DNA from: Scilla litardierei
Taxonomy: Eukaryota > Streptophyta > Magnoliopsida > Asparagales > Asparagaceae
Length of the DNA: 64,000 bases
Reading direction: 5' to 3'
NCBI GenBank assembly: GCA_030789695.1
Contig: CM061141.1
Span: 273,017,655-273,081,654 of the forward strand
Within the stretch, counting starts at the first letter, position 1. Every line of letters starts with the position of its first letter. Shown in pieces: positions 10,188-21,130 of the stretch. Under the pieces are notes generated by a model, which saw nothing but the letters and a program-made list of their open reading frames with translations, did no database searches and was not told the origin of the DNA. The translations under genes and the position numbers were made by a program.

Positions 10188-12113
10188 TTAGATATAATAG
10201 AGGGAGGAGAGGGCATAGGCACCGTCACTCACTACTACTAATCTTCTCTCCTCTCGACCCCTCAATCCAAAATCGCAAATACTGAAAAAAAAGAAAACTA
10301 ACAACAAATATAAAATACATTGTTGCTTCTCAGCCTTCATCTCTGAATTCCCAATTTGCCATGGATTCTCCAGCATATGGGTCATTGCGGTCCTGATCCC
10401 GTAATGCTAGTCTAATATCTGCTGCAATATCCTCAAAAAGGTTGATCTTATCCTTTTTACATGTTCAAATATCCTCCTGTTTCTTTCTTTCCATATGTGA
10501 CATACCATTGCAGCAAGGATGGTATTGGTTAGCAGACTCATTACATCCTTTTTAGCAAAGTGGCCGAGGTAGTAGTTTCCCACTTCAGGCAGTGATGGAC
10601 CAATAAGGGAATGGACTCCCAACTTGAGTAGGCTCCTGCTCAGTAAATAATTAGAATATCCACATTCAAAAAACAACTGATTGATGTTCTCATTAACCCC
10701 CTCCTCGCAGAGCACACAGTGGCTAGGTGCACCTGTGACCCATTTAATGAGATAGTCTCTGGTGAGGAGCTTACCTTGGAATGCTCGTAGTAGAGTAATC
10801 GCCATTTTAGGAACATGCTTCCTATGCCAGACCAACCTGTCGTAAGGAAATAGAGGACCTTGTCTCCTGGTACCATCCCACGCATCACGAAAGTGAAATA
10901 CTGGCCCAGGGGGCCAGTCCCAAGTGTCAAACCCTTGCTGGTGCACCTTATGCTGAAGCACGGGGTGTATATGATCAATGGCCGGATCCGCCACCCATCC
11001 TGATGCGCTCCAATAGTCCCTGACCTTTTTGTTACTCTCTCCAGTGGGGACATCATATAGTTCTTTGAATGGACCACATGGGAGCTAGTTGTCATGCCAG
11101 AAGAGTGTTGATCTGCCATCCTTAACCTTCCAAATAATGAGTTTCTGAGTATTCCTTCTACAATGTAACATGAACTCCCAAGTGCCTGACTGGGTAGGTT
11201 TACTTTTAGCTGCATAGAATGTGTCAACATCTCCATAGTTGTTTCTCATATTTTAGACTGCGGAAAGTGTGCATCCAGAATGTTACCATGCCATAAATAA
11301 CAGTTTTCACCAATTCAATGCGGCCAGAGATAGAAAGTAAGGGTGATGTCCAGCCTGCAAGCCGCTTCTTGCATTTTTCCACTAACCTGTTTTACATCGA
11401 CGCTTTTGGATAATTAGTGGATAGAGGTAATCCCAGATAAGTAGTGATAGTGGATGCAAGCTTGATGTCCATTGAGTTGGCCAATTCCTTTGGATTTTTG
11501 GTCCCCTTGCTGAAAATAGCAGTGCTTTAATCCCAGTTTATCTGGAGCCCCGTTAAGTGTGAAAACTCCTCCAACAGGTTTTAAGACCATCTAATGAATA
11601 GTGATTGGCACGGCAAAATACTAGTAAGTCATCAGCGAATTGGAGATGGGAAATAGAACCTGAGCGCCACATAGGATGGATACTACGAGTGGCAGTTGCC
11701 CTTGCAACCAAGAGCGAGAATGCTTCTATAATCATAACAAAGAGATAATGGGATAGAGAATCTCCCTGCCTTAGCCCTCTATTGCCTTCAAAATAACCAT
11801 AGGGTGAACCATTAACCATTACTGAGAATGATGGTGTCGAGATACACTCTTTAATCCATATTATGAATGTTCTGCCAAATCCAAACCGATGAAGAATGAA
11901 GCAAATGAACTCCCTATTTACACTGTCAAATGCCTTCATCAGGTCTAGTTTAATGCAGGCTCGCGCCCCCATGGGGTTACTGAAATCACGAATCTGTTCA
12001 TGGGCATGAAGAGCACAGTCAGATAGAAGCTTGCCCTTGAGGAATGTTGATTGATTTGGGGAAATGAGCTCATGGATGATTGCTTTAAGTATGTTACTGA
12101 TGCGTCCGAAATG
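10188..12113 (-). pseudogene. L1-type LINE ORF2 remnant, copy B
   Basis: Minus-strand remnant equivalent to the copy A LINE, in parts less damaged. 11972-11553 is one open frame carrying KLDLMKAFDSVNREF, GLRQGDSLSH, and HLQFADDLLVF with the catalytic Asp pair. 10994-10407 is open across the C-terminal region with CVLCEEGVNENINQLFFECGYS, a zinc-binding zf-RVT-type motif, and HIWKERNRRIFEH. A deletion at about 11255 removes part of the thumb region, and stops or shifts separate the frames. The 5' end is truncated at the same base as copy A, so one insertion predates the block duplication. Confidence 0.88.
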
Positions 12114-12159
12114 TAACCCTAGAACAACATAGTTATGGTGCGAATTACACGGAGATAAA

Positions 12160-12177
12160 TCCCCGGCAACGGCGCCA
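12160..12177 (-). promoter_or_regulatory. Primer binding site complementary to tRNA-Asp (copy B)
   Basis: TCCCCGGCAACGGCGCCA on the plus strand is identical to the 3' end of plant tRNA-Asp as I know it. On the minus strand it is the primer site of an Athila/Tat-type gypsy element. It is only 18 bases without a tRNA body, so it is not a tRNA gene. Confidence 0.85.
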
Positions 12178-12183
12178 TAAACT

Positions 12184-13290
12184 TGATCGACCCGGAACTA
12201 ACTCTGAAACGATGTCATTTATCGCAAGCGCACAATATAGTGGCGAGCAGGTATCGAACACGGGAAAGCGGTGCTATACTACCTATCTACTCCTAGGTTG
12301 AGTTAGACTTGTGTATTTATTGGTGGATGTGGATTGTGGAGTGTCATAATGGTGATGGATGCGAAAGTCGTGTCACTCGATGTCGCAAACAAAGGACTCC
12401 ACACAAAGAAAGAAAGAAAAGACTAGGACTTTAGGACTCACCACTAGGATCGTTGGATGTCGATGCTAGGTTAGAAATTCTACGTTGCATTGGTTGCATT
12501 GGGGGTTGTAGCATCTAGGAAGTGAATTCATGCGTCTAGGCATCTTGAATCTAACATACCGCATTAACCCCGCTCTCGTGATAGGCGCATACTATACGTG
12601 TATTAAGGATCTACAATACTCTCACCACTCTCGTTGATCGAATGCTCTCAACTTGTACCACTCTCGTGGGTTAGAGCTTCGAGGTATTTTGGCGGCCCTT
12701 ATTGACGCAATGGCGGTAGCCGTCAATTAGTGATATAGTTTTTCGGTGGATCCCACCAAGGCACGAGCCGGGCATGGTCACAAGCCTTGGTTAAATCCAC
12801 TAACTCCCTGATTAAATCCGTAGGATACTCCTTATGCTAATCGATTCCATCGACCGTGGGCATGATCTCAGTACGAGTTCTCCTAGAGATTTTGCAAGAT
12901 CAACAAAATACAACCCCTTTTATATCCAACGCATCATAAAAATCCTATCTTTCCATCTAAATCCTAAAATCCTAGTGCTAATCCATTAGCCCTAGAAGAG
13001 ATTATTCAAGCATAGCAAACATTATAAGAACAATAGAGATCATCGCTAGCATCATAGAAAACAATAAGAAGAACTAAAATAAAATTAAAGAGATAAAATA
13101 CTTAGCTTGATACAAGAGGAGTGGCCTATGGCGTAGCCTAACTCCCAAAAGATCATCTCCAAAACTCTCTAAAAAGATCTAAGCCCTAAAAAATCTCTCT
13201 AAAAGTCTCCCTAATGACGACTACCATTCGAAAATATATCCCCCCTAAAACCTAGCAAAACAACCCAAAATTCCTTCTTGAGCTCAACAA
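12184..13290 (-). mobile_element. LTR of an Athila/Tat-like gypsy element, copy B
   Basis: Noncoding LTR sequence from TGATCGACCCGG rightwards, colinear with 2549-3593 and continuing past it (ATATATCCCCCCTAAAACC). A plausible outer end is the ...CTCAACA at 13290 (TGTTGAG on the minus strand), but no target duplication was found. It abuts the broken 3' end of the sirevirus-type element. Confidence 0.6.
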
Positions 13291-13315
13291 GTGTTATAGC
13301 ATGTATATTGAGCTT

Positions 13316-14133
13316 CTAGATTTCAGATTCACCCATAATTCTTAATTCTCCATGCAACCTCACAAATGAATCTTCTTTAAAAGGTTTTATGAAGATGTCG
13401 ACAATTTGTTTTTGGGTTTCAATGTACTCTAAGATGATGTCCTTCTTAGCTACATGATCAATTATAAAATGGTGTCTCATGTCTATGTGTTTGGTACGGG
13501 AGTGGTGTACTGGATTCTTGGAAAGACATATGGCACTTTGGTTATCCACCATGATCGAGCAAGTATCACAGTTGACACCATAGTCCATAAGAGTGTGTCT
13601 TATCCAAAGAACTTGTGCACATGCAAGACCCGCGGCAATATATTCCGCTTCAGTCGTGGACAATGATACCAAATTCTATTTCTTAGAAAACCAAGAGACT
13701 AAGGAATTTCCTAGAAAATGGCAAGTGCCACTAGTACTTTTCCTGTCGGACTTGCATCCGACAAAGTCGGCATTACTATATGAGATTAACTCATATATGC
13801 TAGATTTAGGGTAAAGTAACCCATAGTCTAGAGATTGATTGAGATTACGAAATATTCGTTTAACCGCAATCAAGTGTGACTCCTTAGGTCTAGCTTGATA
13901 TCTAGCACAAAGGCAAACGGAAAACATGATATCGGCCTACTAGCAGTTAAGTAAAGTAAGCTACCGATCATACCTCGATATAGACGAACGTCTACATCTT
14001 TTCCTCTCTCATCCTTGTGTAGATGAGTAGTAGTACTCATGGGAGTCCTTTTGCTCGAAGACGATTCCATCCCGAATCGCTTAATAAGCTCCCCTGTGTA
14101 CTTTGTCTGATGTATGAATGTGCCATTCTCCAT
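13316..14133 (-). pseudogene. S1 RNase H (copia pol C-terminus), broken
   Basis: Three overlapping frames encode the end of a copia polyprotein. 14133-13870 has FIHQTKYTGELIKRFGM and GSLLYLTASRP, the connection region. 13927-13676 has DYGLLYP, YSNADFVGCKSDRKSTSG (the first catalytic Asp) and SWFSKK. 13672-13316 has SLSTTEAEYIAAG (the Glu), DNQSAICLSKNPVHHSRTKHID and the end KPFKEDSFVRLHGELRIM. Two frameshifts break the domain. The stop is at 13316. Confidence 0.9.
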
Positions 14134-14136
14134 TTG

Positions 14137-14971
14137 TCAAATTTGCAATCCAAAGAAGTAGGTGAGCTCTCCCATGTGGCTCATCTCAAACTCATCCTTC
14201 ATAGACTTGGAAAATTCTTGACAAAGATTAAAGTTAGTAGAACCGAAAATAATATCGTCTACATAAACTTGAATCAAAAGAATGTCATTTTCATAATCTT
14301 TAATGAAGAGTGTAGAATCAACTTCTCCCATTTTAAAACCTAAATCCAAAAGAAAGGTCTTAAGTCGATCATACCAAGCTCTAGGAGCTTGTCTCAACCC
14401 AAACAACACTTTCTTAAGTTTGAAAATATGGTTTGAAAATTTTTCATGAATAAAACCGGGAGGTTGAGAAACATAAACTTCTTCATTGACAAACCCATTT
14501 AAAATGCACTTTTAACATCCATTTGAAATAGTTTAAAATTCTTATGGGATGCAAAAGACAAAAGCAACCTAATAGCTTCTAATCTAGCTACGGGGGCAAA
14601 AGATTCTTCGAAATCAATACCTTCCTCTTGCCGGTAGCCTTGAGCTACTAACCTTGCTTTGTTCCGTGTGATTACCTCGTTTTCATCCGTCTTGTTCTTG
14701 AAGATCCATTTGGTCCAATGACTTGGTGACCACTTGGAAGAGGTACGAGTTCCCAAACTTCGTTTCTCTCGAATTGCATTAGTTCTTCTTCCATTGCCAC
14801 TATCCAGGAGCTATCCTTACAAGCTTCTTGGATATTCTTTGGCTCAATGGTAGAGACAAATGCGCAATGAGAGAATTCTTCAATTCTCGATCTCGTTCGA
14901 ACGCCCACACCAATATCTCCAATAATTTGGTTATGGGGATGATTGCGAACGGTCGGGTAAGATTTGGGCAT
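14137..14971 (-). pseudogene. S1 reverse transcriptase, broken
   Basis: Frames at 14971-14672, 14756-14499 and 14409-14137 cover a copia reverse transcriptase. Visible signatures are [70 protein letters not shown] and the active-site motif YVDDIIFGSTN (about 14255). Shifts interrupt it near 14715 and 14490. Enzyme activity cannot remain. Confidence 0.92.
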
Positions 14972-15239
14972 ACCTGTATCACTAGGAACAACTTCAACAA
15001 TTTCGTTAGAAGTGTTAGTCTCAACAATAGAATCATTAATCTTAACATTATTAAGAGAATCACAAAGAATATCTACATTATCATCATCAACATGAGGAAA
15101 ATCAAAATCTTCATAAAAAGATACGTGAAGAGATTCCTCAATCGTTGATGAAGTTTTGTTGTATATCCAGTAGGCTTTGCTACGTGTGGAATATCCAACA
15201 AAAATTCCTTCATCGGATCTTGGCTCAAATTTGTCTAAA
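14972..15239 (-). other. Linker between integrase and reverse transcriptase of S1
   Basis: Asn/Asp-rich and low in complexity. It corresponds to the variable linker between the integrase C-terminus and reverse transcriptase in copia elements. It contains stops in all frames and nothing else is seen. Confidence 0.5.
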
Positions 15240-16097
15240 TTACCAAATGTGTTCTTTATAAAACATTTTGAACCAAAAACACGAAAAATATTTTACTTGA
15301 GGCTTTTTATCATAAAACAACTCAAAACAAGTTTTGTTCGTTCGGGGTCTCACTAGGATCCTATTGAGCACATAACATGCTGTGTGCACCGCCTCTGCCC
15401 AAAATTGTAGTCCAAGATGACTATCATGGAGCATAGTGCGTGCACACTCACTAAGAGTCCTATTCTTTCTCTCTACAACACCATTTTGTGGTGGTGCCTG
15501 AGGGAAGGAAAAATTATGAGTTATCCCAGTGTCATCACAAAACTTAGTAAAAGATTCATTCTCAAATTCTCCTCCATGATCACCGCGGATAGTGATCATG
15601 GTGGATCCTAAGAAATTCTGAATCTTCTTTGCAAATTTGGTAAACTCTTCATAAGCTTCATTCTTATTAGTTAAGAATGAAACCCAAGTAAATCTAGAAA
15701 ATTCGTCAACGACAACTAATCCATAATGAGCATTACCTAAAGAAGCGGTTCTAGTTGGCCCAAATAAATCTAGATGAAGAAGTTCTAGGGGCCTCTTAGA
15801 AGAAATCCCTTCTTTAAGCTTAAATGAAGATTTACTTAGTTTACCTCTTTGACACGAATCACAAAAGTTTCTCTTATTAAAAACAATCTTAGGAAAACCT
15901 TTGACTAGATTATGCTTAGCTAACTTATATAAGTGCTTAAAGTGAAGATGACCAAAACGGCGATGCCATAATAGTTGTTCACTTGTGTTAGCAACTAAGC
16001 AATGTTCTACGGTTTTAGGCAAGCTCAAATAATAAATATTTTTACGCCTAATACCGGAAAATAAAACATTTGAATCACAATCAACAATAGTACACAA
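15240..16097 (-). pseudogene. S1 integrase with GAG pre-integrase domain
   Basis: The longest open retroelement frame in the window, 285 codons. The N-terminal zinc-binding part is seen as LLWHRRFGHLHFKHLYKL then FCDSCQRGKLSKSSF (HHCC). The rve core follows with HLDLFGPTRTASLG (first Asp), RGDHGGEFENESF (second Asp) and PPQNGVVERKNRTLSE (Glu), the full DDE triad. The C-terminal copia phrase CFELFYDKKP is present, after which the frame leaves the conserved path (YFSCFWFKMFYKE). The catalytic residues are intact but flanking domains are broken, so function is unlikely. Confidence 0.92.
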
Positions 16098-16360
16098 TCA
16101 TTCTCCAAAGTTAACCTTGTAACCTTTGTCACAAAGTTGACTAATGGAAATGAGATTGTGACACAAACCACTAACAAGATAAACGTTAGTAATTAAGGGT
16201 TTGGAAAGATTACCAACGATACCTACTCCTATGATGGTTCTCTTTTGATTACCTCCAAAAGTGACCGTTGCACCATCCTTGATGCTAATCACTTCGGAGA
16301 GCAATGAGGGATCTCCCGTCATATGTTTGGAGCAACCACTATCGAGAATCCATCAGTTCC
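16098..16360 (-). pseudogene. S1 aspartic protease
   Basis: The minus strand reads WILDSGCSKHMTGD at 16355-16313, with the DSG catalytic motif of copia proteases, then a conserved tail with VYLVSGLCHNLISISQLCDKGY. A stop just upstream of the motif (TGA at about 16358) and a stop at the 3' end separate it from neighbouring frames. Confidence 0.85.
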
Positions 16361-16572
16361 CTTTAGAGCAAGTTTGACCTTTATTGCTCTTCTTCTTTCT
16401 CTTGGGTACCTATATAATATACCATAAGCTCATGGTACCCAATGTTTGTTGGGTCCAAGGGGATTAGCTCTTTGGAAGCCAAGTCCAAGTGGACTTCCGC
16501 TTCCCAACATAATTACTATTTCTAATCACATCATGAAAATAGGAATCAACATAAGCATTCCTATCATTAAGA

Positions 16573-17724
16573 CTAGTGTTGACCCCAAATAGTGTAAATC
16601 TTGGGAGTCCTTTTCCTAGTTACATGCATACTTGTTTGATTTCTATGTGGTGCATGCTTCTTAGGAATATGATTTCTAGCATACAAATGTGGTGGAGGAT
16701 ATGCATTGTACATTCTAGGATGATATGTATGCTTGGGAACATGCATATTATATGAAGCATATGGATCATGTATGACAAGTGGAGGATGAGCATACATGAA
16801 AAAATGATGCGTATGAGCAAACGGATGTGTGTGAGCACGTACATGAGTATTTCTCATGTGTTGGTTTGTACGTGCACGTGGGTGTGGAGCATAAAATGTG
16901 TCATAATTATCCACTTGTGAAGTAGGAGGTTTCCTACGTGGATGAGTGTTAGTGTACATGTAAGCATGGCCTTGCTTTTGGTTTCCACCCTTAGTGGGTT
17001 TCTTGCCAAAAGGAAGAGAAGGTGAAGTGGTGACTTTCTTGGTAGGTTTGCTACCTATAGTGTCTTTGACATCACTCGTGGATGCACCGGAGGAAGGCCT
17101 CACAAAGTCTATAGTGACACCACTATAGGAGGGGCGATCATTGGATGCATTTGCTTTCACAAACCCAAGACCAACACGATGTGTGGCCGGAAATTGGTTT
17201 GCTAGCAAATCATCCGATTGTCCTTTTTCCTTATTGAATCTCACAATACGGGAGGACATGAGCTCATACTTCTCCTTTAGAGAAGAAATGTTGGTATCCA
17301 AGATGGACACCCGTGCTTTGAGCTCGTGCACTTGGGTTTTAAGAGAATCATTCTCTAAACCCAATTGTGTGTGACGTGTGACTAGATCACTATTATCTGT
17401 TGGATGTGTTTGATCTAGTTGATATTTGAGGTTAATCACCTCATCTCTCAAGGTGACATTTTGAGAAGCTAAGTTTGCTTTCTCAAGAGTTAAAGTATCA
17501 ACAATGGTGTCATTGTTGATAATTCATGGAATGGATGACTTGCTAACATTTGATTTCTTTAAGCTAGTGTATCTAAGCATTAAAGATTGATACTTAGCAA
17601 ATAATTCTTCGTTAGCAATACGAAGTTCATCCATTGTTACCTCGGTTTCATCCTTGGCGGGATCACTCTTATCGGAGAATGGATCCTCTCGCGCCATGAA
17701 ACACATGTGGGCGCTCTCACCCAT
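16573..17724 (-). pseudogene. S1 gag C-terminal region: coiled coil and His-rich tail
   Basis: 17724-17524 and 17451-16573 continue gag. The first encodes MCFMAREDPFSDKSD and a coiled coil (DELRIANEELFAKYQSL). The second has a long heptad-like coiled coil (VINLKYQLDQTH, LKARVSILDTNISSLKEKYEL), a Lys/Ser-rich linker, then an unusual tail rich in His, Tyr, Pro and Met (repeated Tyr/His-Pro and TH words, about 16640-16900). Long coiled coils after the zinc knuckle are typical of sirevirus Gag. A break separates the two frames at about 17460-17520. Confidence 0.75.
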
Positions 17725-17820
17725 TTCATCATCGGAATCGCTTGACGATTCTTCACTTGAGTCATCGAATGTGCCTACAAGTCCTTTCTTCTTTTCTTTC
17801 TTGTTCTTGTCGGACTTGTG

Positions 17821-18822
17821 CTACTTCGGAGCCTTCCACTTCTCTTTGTTCTTTAGCATTGGGCAATCTCTCTTGATGTGCCCTGGCTTATTACATTTAT
17901 AGCAAAGAGAGGAAGTAGCATTAGTAGACTCAAAACGTTTGTTTGAGGAAAACTTACCTTTGAGGAAGAAGCGTTGGAACTTCTTCGCCATTTGGGCCAT
18001 TTCACCCAAATCCATCTCATCTTCCGAATCTTCGCTATCGGAGGATGATGAATTGGCGTTGAATGCCAAAGCTTTCTTCTTGGCCTCCGAAGGATTTATC
18101 ATGGCTCAAATCTTTAATCGGTTCTCTCGTCGTACCTCATAAAACATGAGAGTCCCGATAAGATTCATAACCGTGTAATTCTTCAAGTCATTGACCTCCT
18201 CAATGGCGATCGCTCTCCTTTCCCATTTGGAGGTCATTCCCATGATGATCTTCCTTACCTTGTCAGGTTCGGAATATTTTTGGCCAAGGGCTTTCAATTC
18301 ATTTGTGATGTCGGTGAATCGTATGTACATCGAAGCAATGGTCTCATTTTCCTGCATATGAAATAAATCGAAGTTTTGCACAGCAACATATAACTTTGAA
18401 AGCTTTACATTGTTCGTTCCCTCATGGGTAACGATGAGATGGTTCCAAATTTGATATGCACTCTTACATGTGCATATCTTGTTGAACTCATTCGGGTCCA
18501 ACGCATAATGAAGAGCGTTCATTGCTTTAGCGTTGTTGACTTCGGCGGACTTCTCGGAAGTCGTCCATTGTTCGAAATCCTCTTCGGTAGGCTCGGCGTA
18601 CTCCTTGTGGAGAGCTCTCCAAAGTGAAGCACTCCTAAGGAATGTCTCCATCCTACACTTCCAATATCTAAAATTAGTACCATTGAAACGTGGCAGACGT
18701 ACCGTAGATTGACCTTCGAAAAGAGTGGACGCTCCATCTCGATCGTGATTGTTGTACGAAGTCAGCGGAGGAACGTTGTTGTTGTTGGATGCCATAGATA
18801 TAACCATGTGCTCTGATACCAA
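17821..18822 (-). pseudogene. S1 gag N-terminal region with zinc knuckle
   Basis: 18822-18106 encodes the UBN2-type gag domain with LPRFNGTNFRYWKCRMETFL, a Trp- and Leu-rich core and KLYVAVQNFDLFHMQENETIASMYIRF. 18102-17821 continues with ALAFNANSSSSDSEDSEDE and the CCHC knuckle CYKCNKPGHIKRDC, which binds RNA in virus-like particles. A stop and shift near 18105 separate the two. The start is the Met at 18822 or the downstream MASNNN Met; both lie directly behind the primer site. Confidence 0.88.
18810..18821 (-). promoter_or_regulatory. S1 primer binding site (initiator tRNA-Met)
   Basis: The minus strand reads TGGTATCAGAGC, the usual plant copia primer site complementary to initiator tRNA-Met, two to three bases from the LTR end at 18824. 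Confidence 0.92.
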
Positions 18823-18823
18823 T

Positions 18824-20608
18824 TGTAAGGACCTTGTCTATGGGGAAAACACTAGAATGGGGGTGAATAGTGTTATACAAATTTAAAAAGAATTTACACC
18901 AAATAAAATGCAATCCAACAAATAGTGCGGAATAGAAAAACAACCCAAAATGAAACACACGCAAACGCAGAGATGTTTCAAGGGTTCGGATTACCCAAGT
19001 CAACTCCCGACTTGTTCCCGGTAATCCTACGTCCCTTCCACCCGGATACCTCCGGATACTCAAGTTAGAACCCTAACTTGAGGTTTTCTTAAAACCCACT
19101 TGTAGCAACCCTACAAGTGAAATCGAATACAATCGATGTCCTTGACTCCCACAACTTGGGAGCAAGCAAAACCACTCTAACAACCGAGAGCAAATCTCAA
19201 ATAACGAAAGTTATGAAATAATGAAAACAACACTTACAATCACCTATGCCTTGAAGTAGAACTTGAAGGAGGAGTGTGATGTGTGTTGAAGAACTCTCTT
19301 GCAAGAGAGGAGAAGCCCTTTCTCTTGACTGCACCAATTACCTAGAAGATCACTCTTTGGTTCTAGGTTGGAGAGCAAGAGATCAAGATTTGGAAATACT
19401 AAGGGCTTTGGATTTGAGAGCTTTGATCATTGGAAAATCAAAGCTTGAGAGATTTTGCAATGAATGAGTAGTCTTCCAATGGAACAGTAAAATCTCTATT
19501 TATAGTTTTCTCAAATCCATAAAACAGTTTAAGCAAAAACCCAATTGGAATCCGTGACAAAAATCTCAACGGATAGAATCTGAACTCGTGACAGTCGACT
19601 GTTGCACAGTCAGCAAGGGTAGGTGAGAATTCATAACGGTAACTTACCACGTGGACAGTCGACTGATGAAGCAAAGACAGTCGACTGTTGAACAGGCGAC
19701 TGTAATTTCTTCTACAGGCGACTGGTTGAGAGATAAGTAAGATAGAATATAACTGGAAATCTCACAAGTAACAGGACAGACGACTGATGCAAGGAACACA
19801 GTCGACTGTTAATCAGAACAGGCGACTGTAAATCCTTAAACAGGCGACTGTCAAATACTCTGAGAATTTCTAGATAGCAGAGTCAAAAAGTTGGCTCATA
19901 GACAGACGACTGTTGAAGCATACACAGTCGACTGATCCAAGAGACAGTCGACTGAATATTCAACAGTAGTCGACTGGCTGTGAAAGACAGATCAAACTAG
20001 TTTAGGCAAAGGATAGACAGGCGACTGATTTACAAAACACAGTCGACTGTCACTTGGACAGGCGCATGTGAATCGTTCATCAATAGCCTGTGTGAAATAA
20101 TCAGAGAAGTCCCAAAACTATATTGTAATAGTCTGTGCATAACATGCGACTGTAGAACAAAACACAGTCGACTGTTTTTGAGACAGTCGACTGTAAACTG
20201 CTCAGTAGTCGACTGTTATAAACAATCCTAGCACAATCAATAAAGAAATGAATTGGGATCAAAGGACAATTGATCTAATGAATCCTATGACTGAATGTAG
20301 GTGTGGGTGAGTGCTCCATCAAAGTTCTACTTTTAAGCTACATACTAGAAGAGATAAAAGAAAATTACATTGACGAATAATCTCGTCTTTCCATCGTATG
20401 AGCTTGAAGTCTTCACGGAGCTTCAATCATCATCTACGATCATCCAATTCATGTCATTTGCCTTCAATGAAGTTTGTGAGTCATCCATTGCTAGTAGATC
20501 TTCATAATTAGCTTATGCAATGGATTAATTGCAAAATAGGGGATTAGTCACAAGTATTTATGTTTGCTCATCATTAACACCAAGTAGGGAGAAGTCCAAT
20601 ACTCAACA
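18824..20608 (-). repeat. S1 LTR, 1,785 bp, with palindrome array
   Basis: It runs from TGTAAGGACC (plus-strand left edge) to ACTCAACA (right edge), so on the sense strand it starts TGTTGAGTATTGGACTTC and ends GGTCCTTACA. It is homologous along its length to 25828-27606 in opposite orientation. The stretch 19585-20225 contains about twenty copies of CAGTCGACTG and close variants (CAGGCGACTG, CAGACGACTG). It is the 5' LTR by its position next to the primer site. Confidence 0.9.
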
Positions 20609-20828
20609 TATCTCTCCCTATGTTGACCAAGTCCAAATGTGATATGTGTATAGCAAATCCACCAATTCCAATTTGCTATATGTATAGCAATTTCTCCATC
20701 TTTTTGATCAAGTCTCATCTTGTAGATTTATGAGTGTGTCACTCCTGAAAGCACTTAGCACACACGTTAAATAGTTCGTATACGTTTGTCATCATCAAAC
20801 TAGAGATCCTAGACCATTGCATCCAACA
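20609..20828 (-). repeat. Truncated 3' LTR of sirevirus-type element S2
   Basis: The right edge ...TGCATCCAACA abuts a polypurine tract, so on the minus strand an LTR starts TGTTGGATGCAATGG here. Only about 220 bp remain before the S1 LTR begins at 20608. The S1 insertion or a later deletion removed the rest. Confidence 0.7.
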
Positions 20829-21130
20829 ATCTCCCCATTTTGATGATGACAAACCAATAAAAGATTTAAGAAATTAGATATGTGTGTGTGAAGTGTAATG
20901 GAGGATGTATGTATACGATTTATACAATGAGATGTTCAGGCATTACTAGCATGCACAATATAGCAATGGTGATAAGCATGCTCCCCCTATTTTCAAGCTC
21001 CTCCTTGAACATATATTAACTTATTCATTAATGCTCCCCCTTAAACCAACAATCAAATATGCATATATAAGCATTAATGCACACCAAATCTTCAATATTT
21101 TTCTCCCCCTTTTGTTATCATCAAAAGTGT
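20829..21130 (-). promoter_or_regulatory. Multiplied polypurine tracts upstream of the S2 LTR
   Basis: On the minus strand there are purine runs AAAATGGGGAGAT at 20829-20841 (next to the LTR), then AGGGGGAGC at about 20980, AAGGGGGAGC at about 21032 and AAAAGGGGGAGAAA at about 21100. Several polypurine tracts before the 3' LTR are a described trait of sireviruses. They prime plus-strand DNA synthesis. Confidence 0.75.

Larger units (their letters stand above)
9945..13230. repeat. Duplicated composite block, copy B
   Basis: This is the second copy of the block at 1-3593, colinear and in the same orientation. It lacks the about 195-bp segment that copy A has at 1425-1619 (the join is at about 11255) and has a single microsatellite unit. 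Its LTR part runs beyond the point where copy A breaks. Confidence 0.9.
13291..20608 (-). mobile_element. Sirevirus-type Ty1/copia element S1, degenerate, one LTR left
   Basis: On the minus strand the order is LTR (20608-18824), primer site, gag, protease, integrase, reverse transcriptase, RNase H: the Ty1/copia order. The long gag with a zinc knuckle, the 1.8-kb LTR and the LTR start TGTTGAGTATTGG fit the Sirevirus/Maximus group. The 3' LTR and any envelope-like region are missing, cut at about 13291 by the LTR of copy B. All frames carry shifts or stops. The element is annotated in parts below. Confidence 0.9.

Noticed and set aside
12160..12177. A tRNA-Asp gene (also at 2525-2542)
   Set aside because: Only the 18 bases at the 3' end of the tRNA match; the tRNA body is missing, and the position beside an LTR fits a primer binding site.
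19585..20225. A CRISPR array, suggested by regularly recurring palindromes
   Set aside because: Repeats are about 10 bp, spacing is irregular, units vary, and they lie inside a plant LTR.
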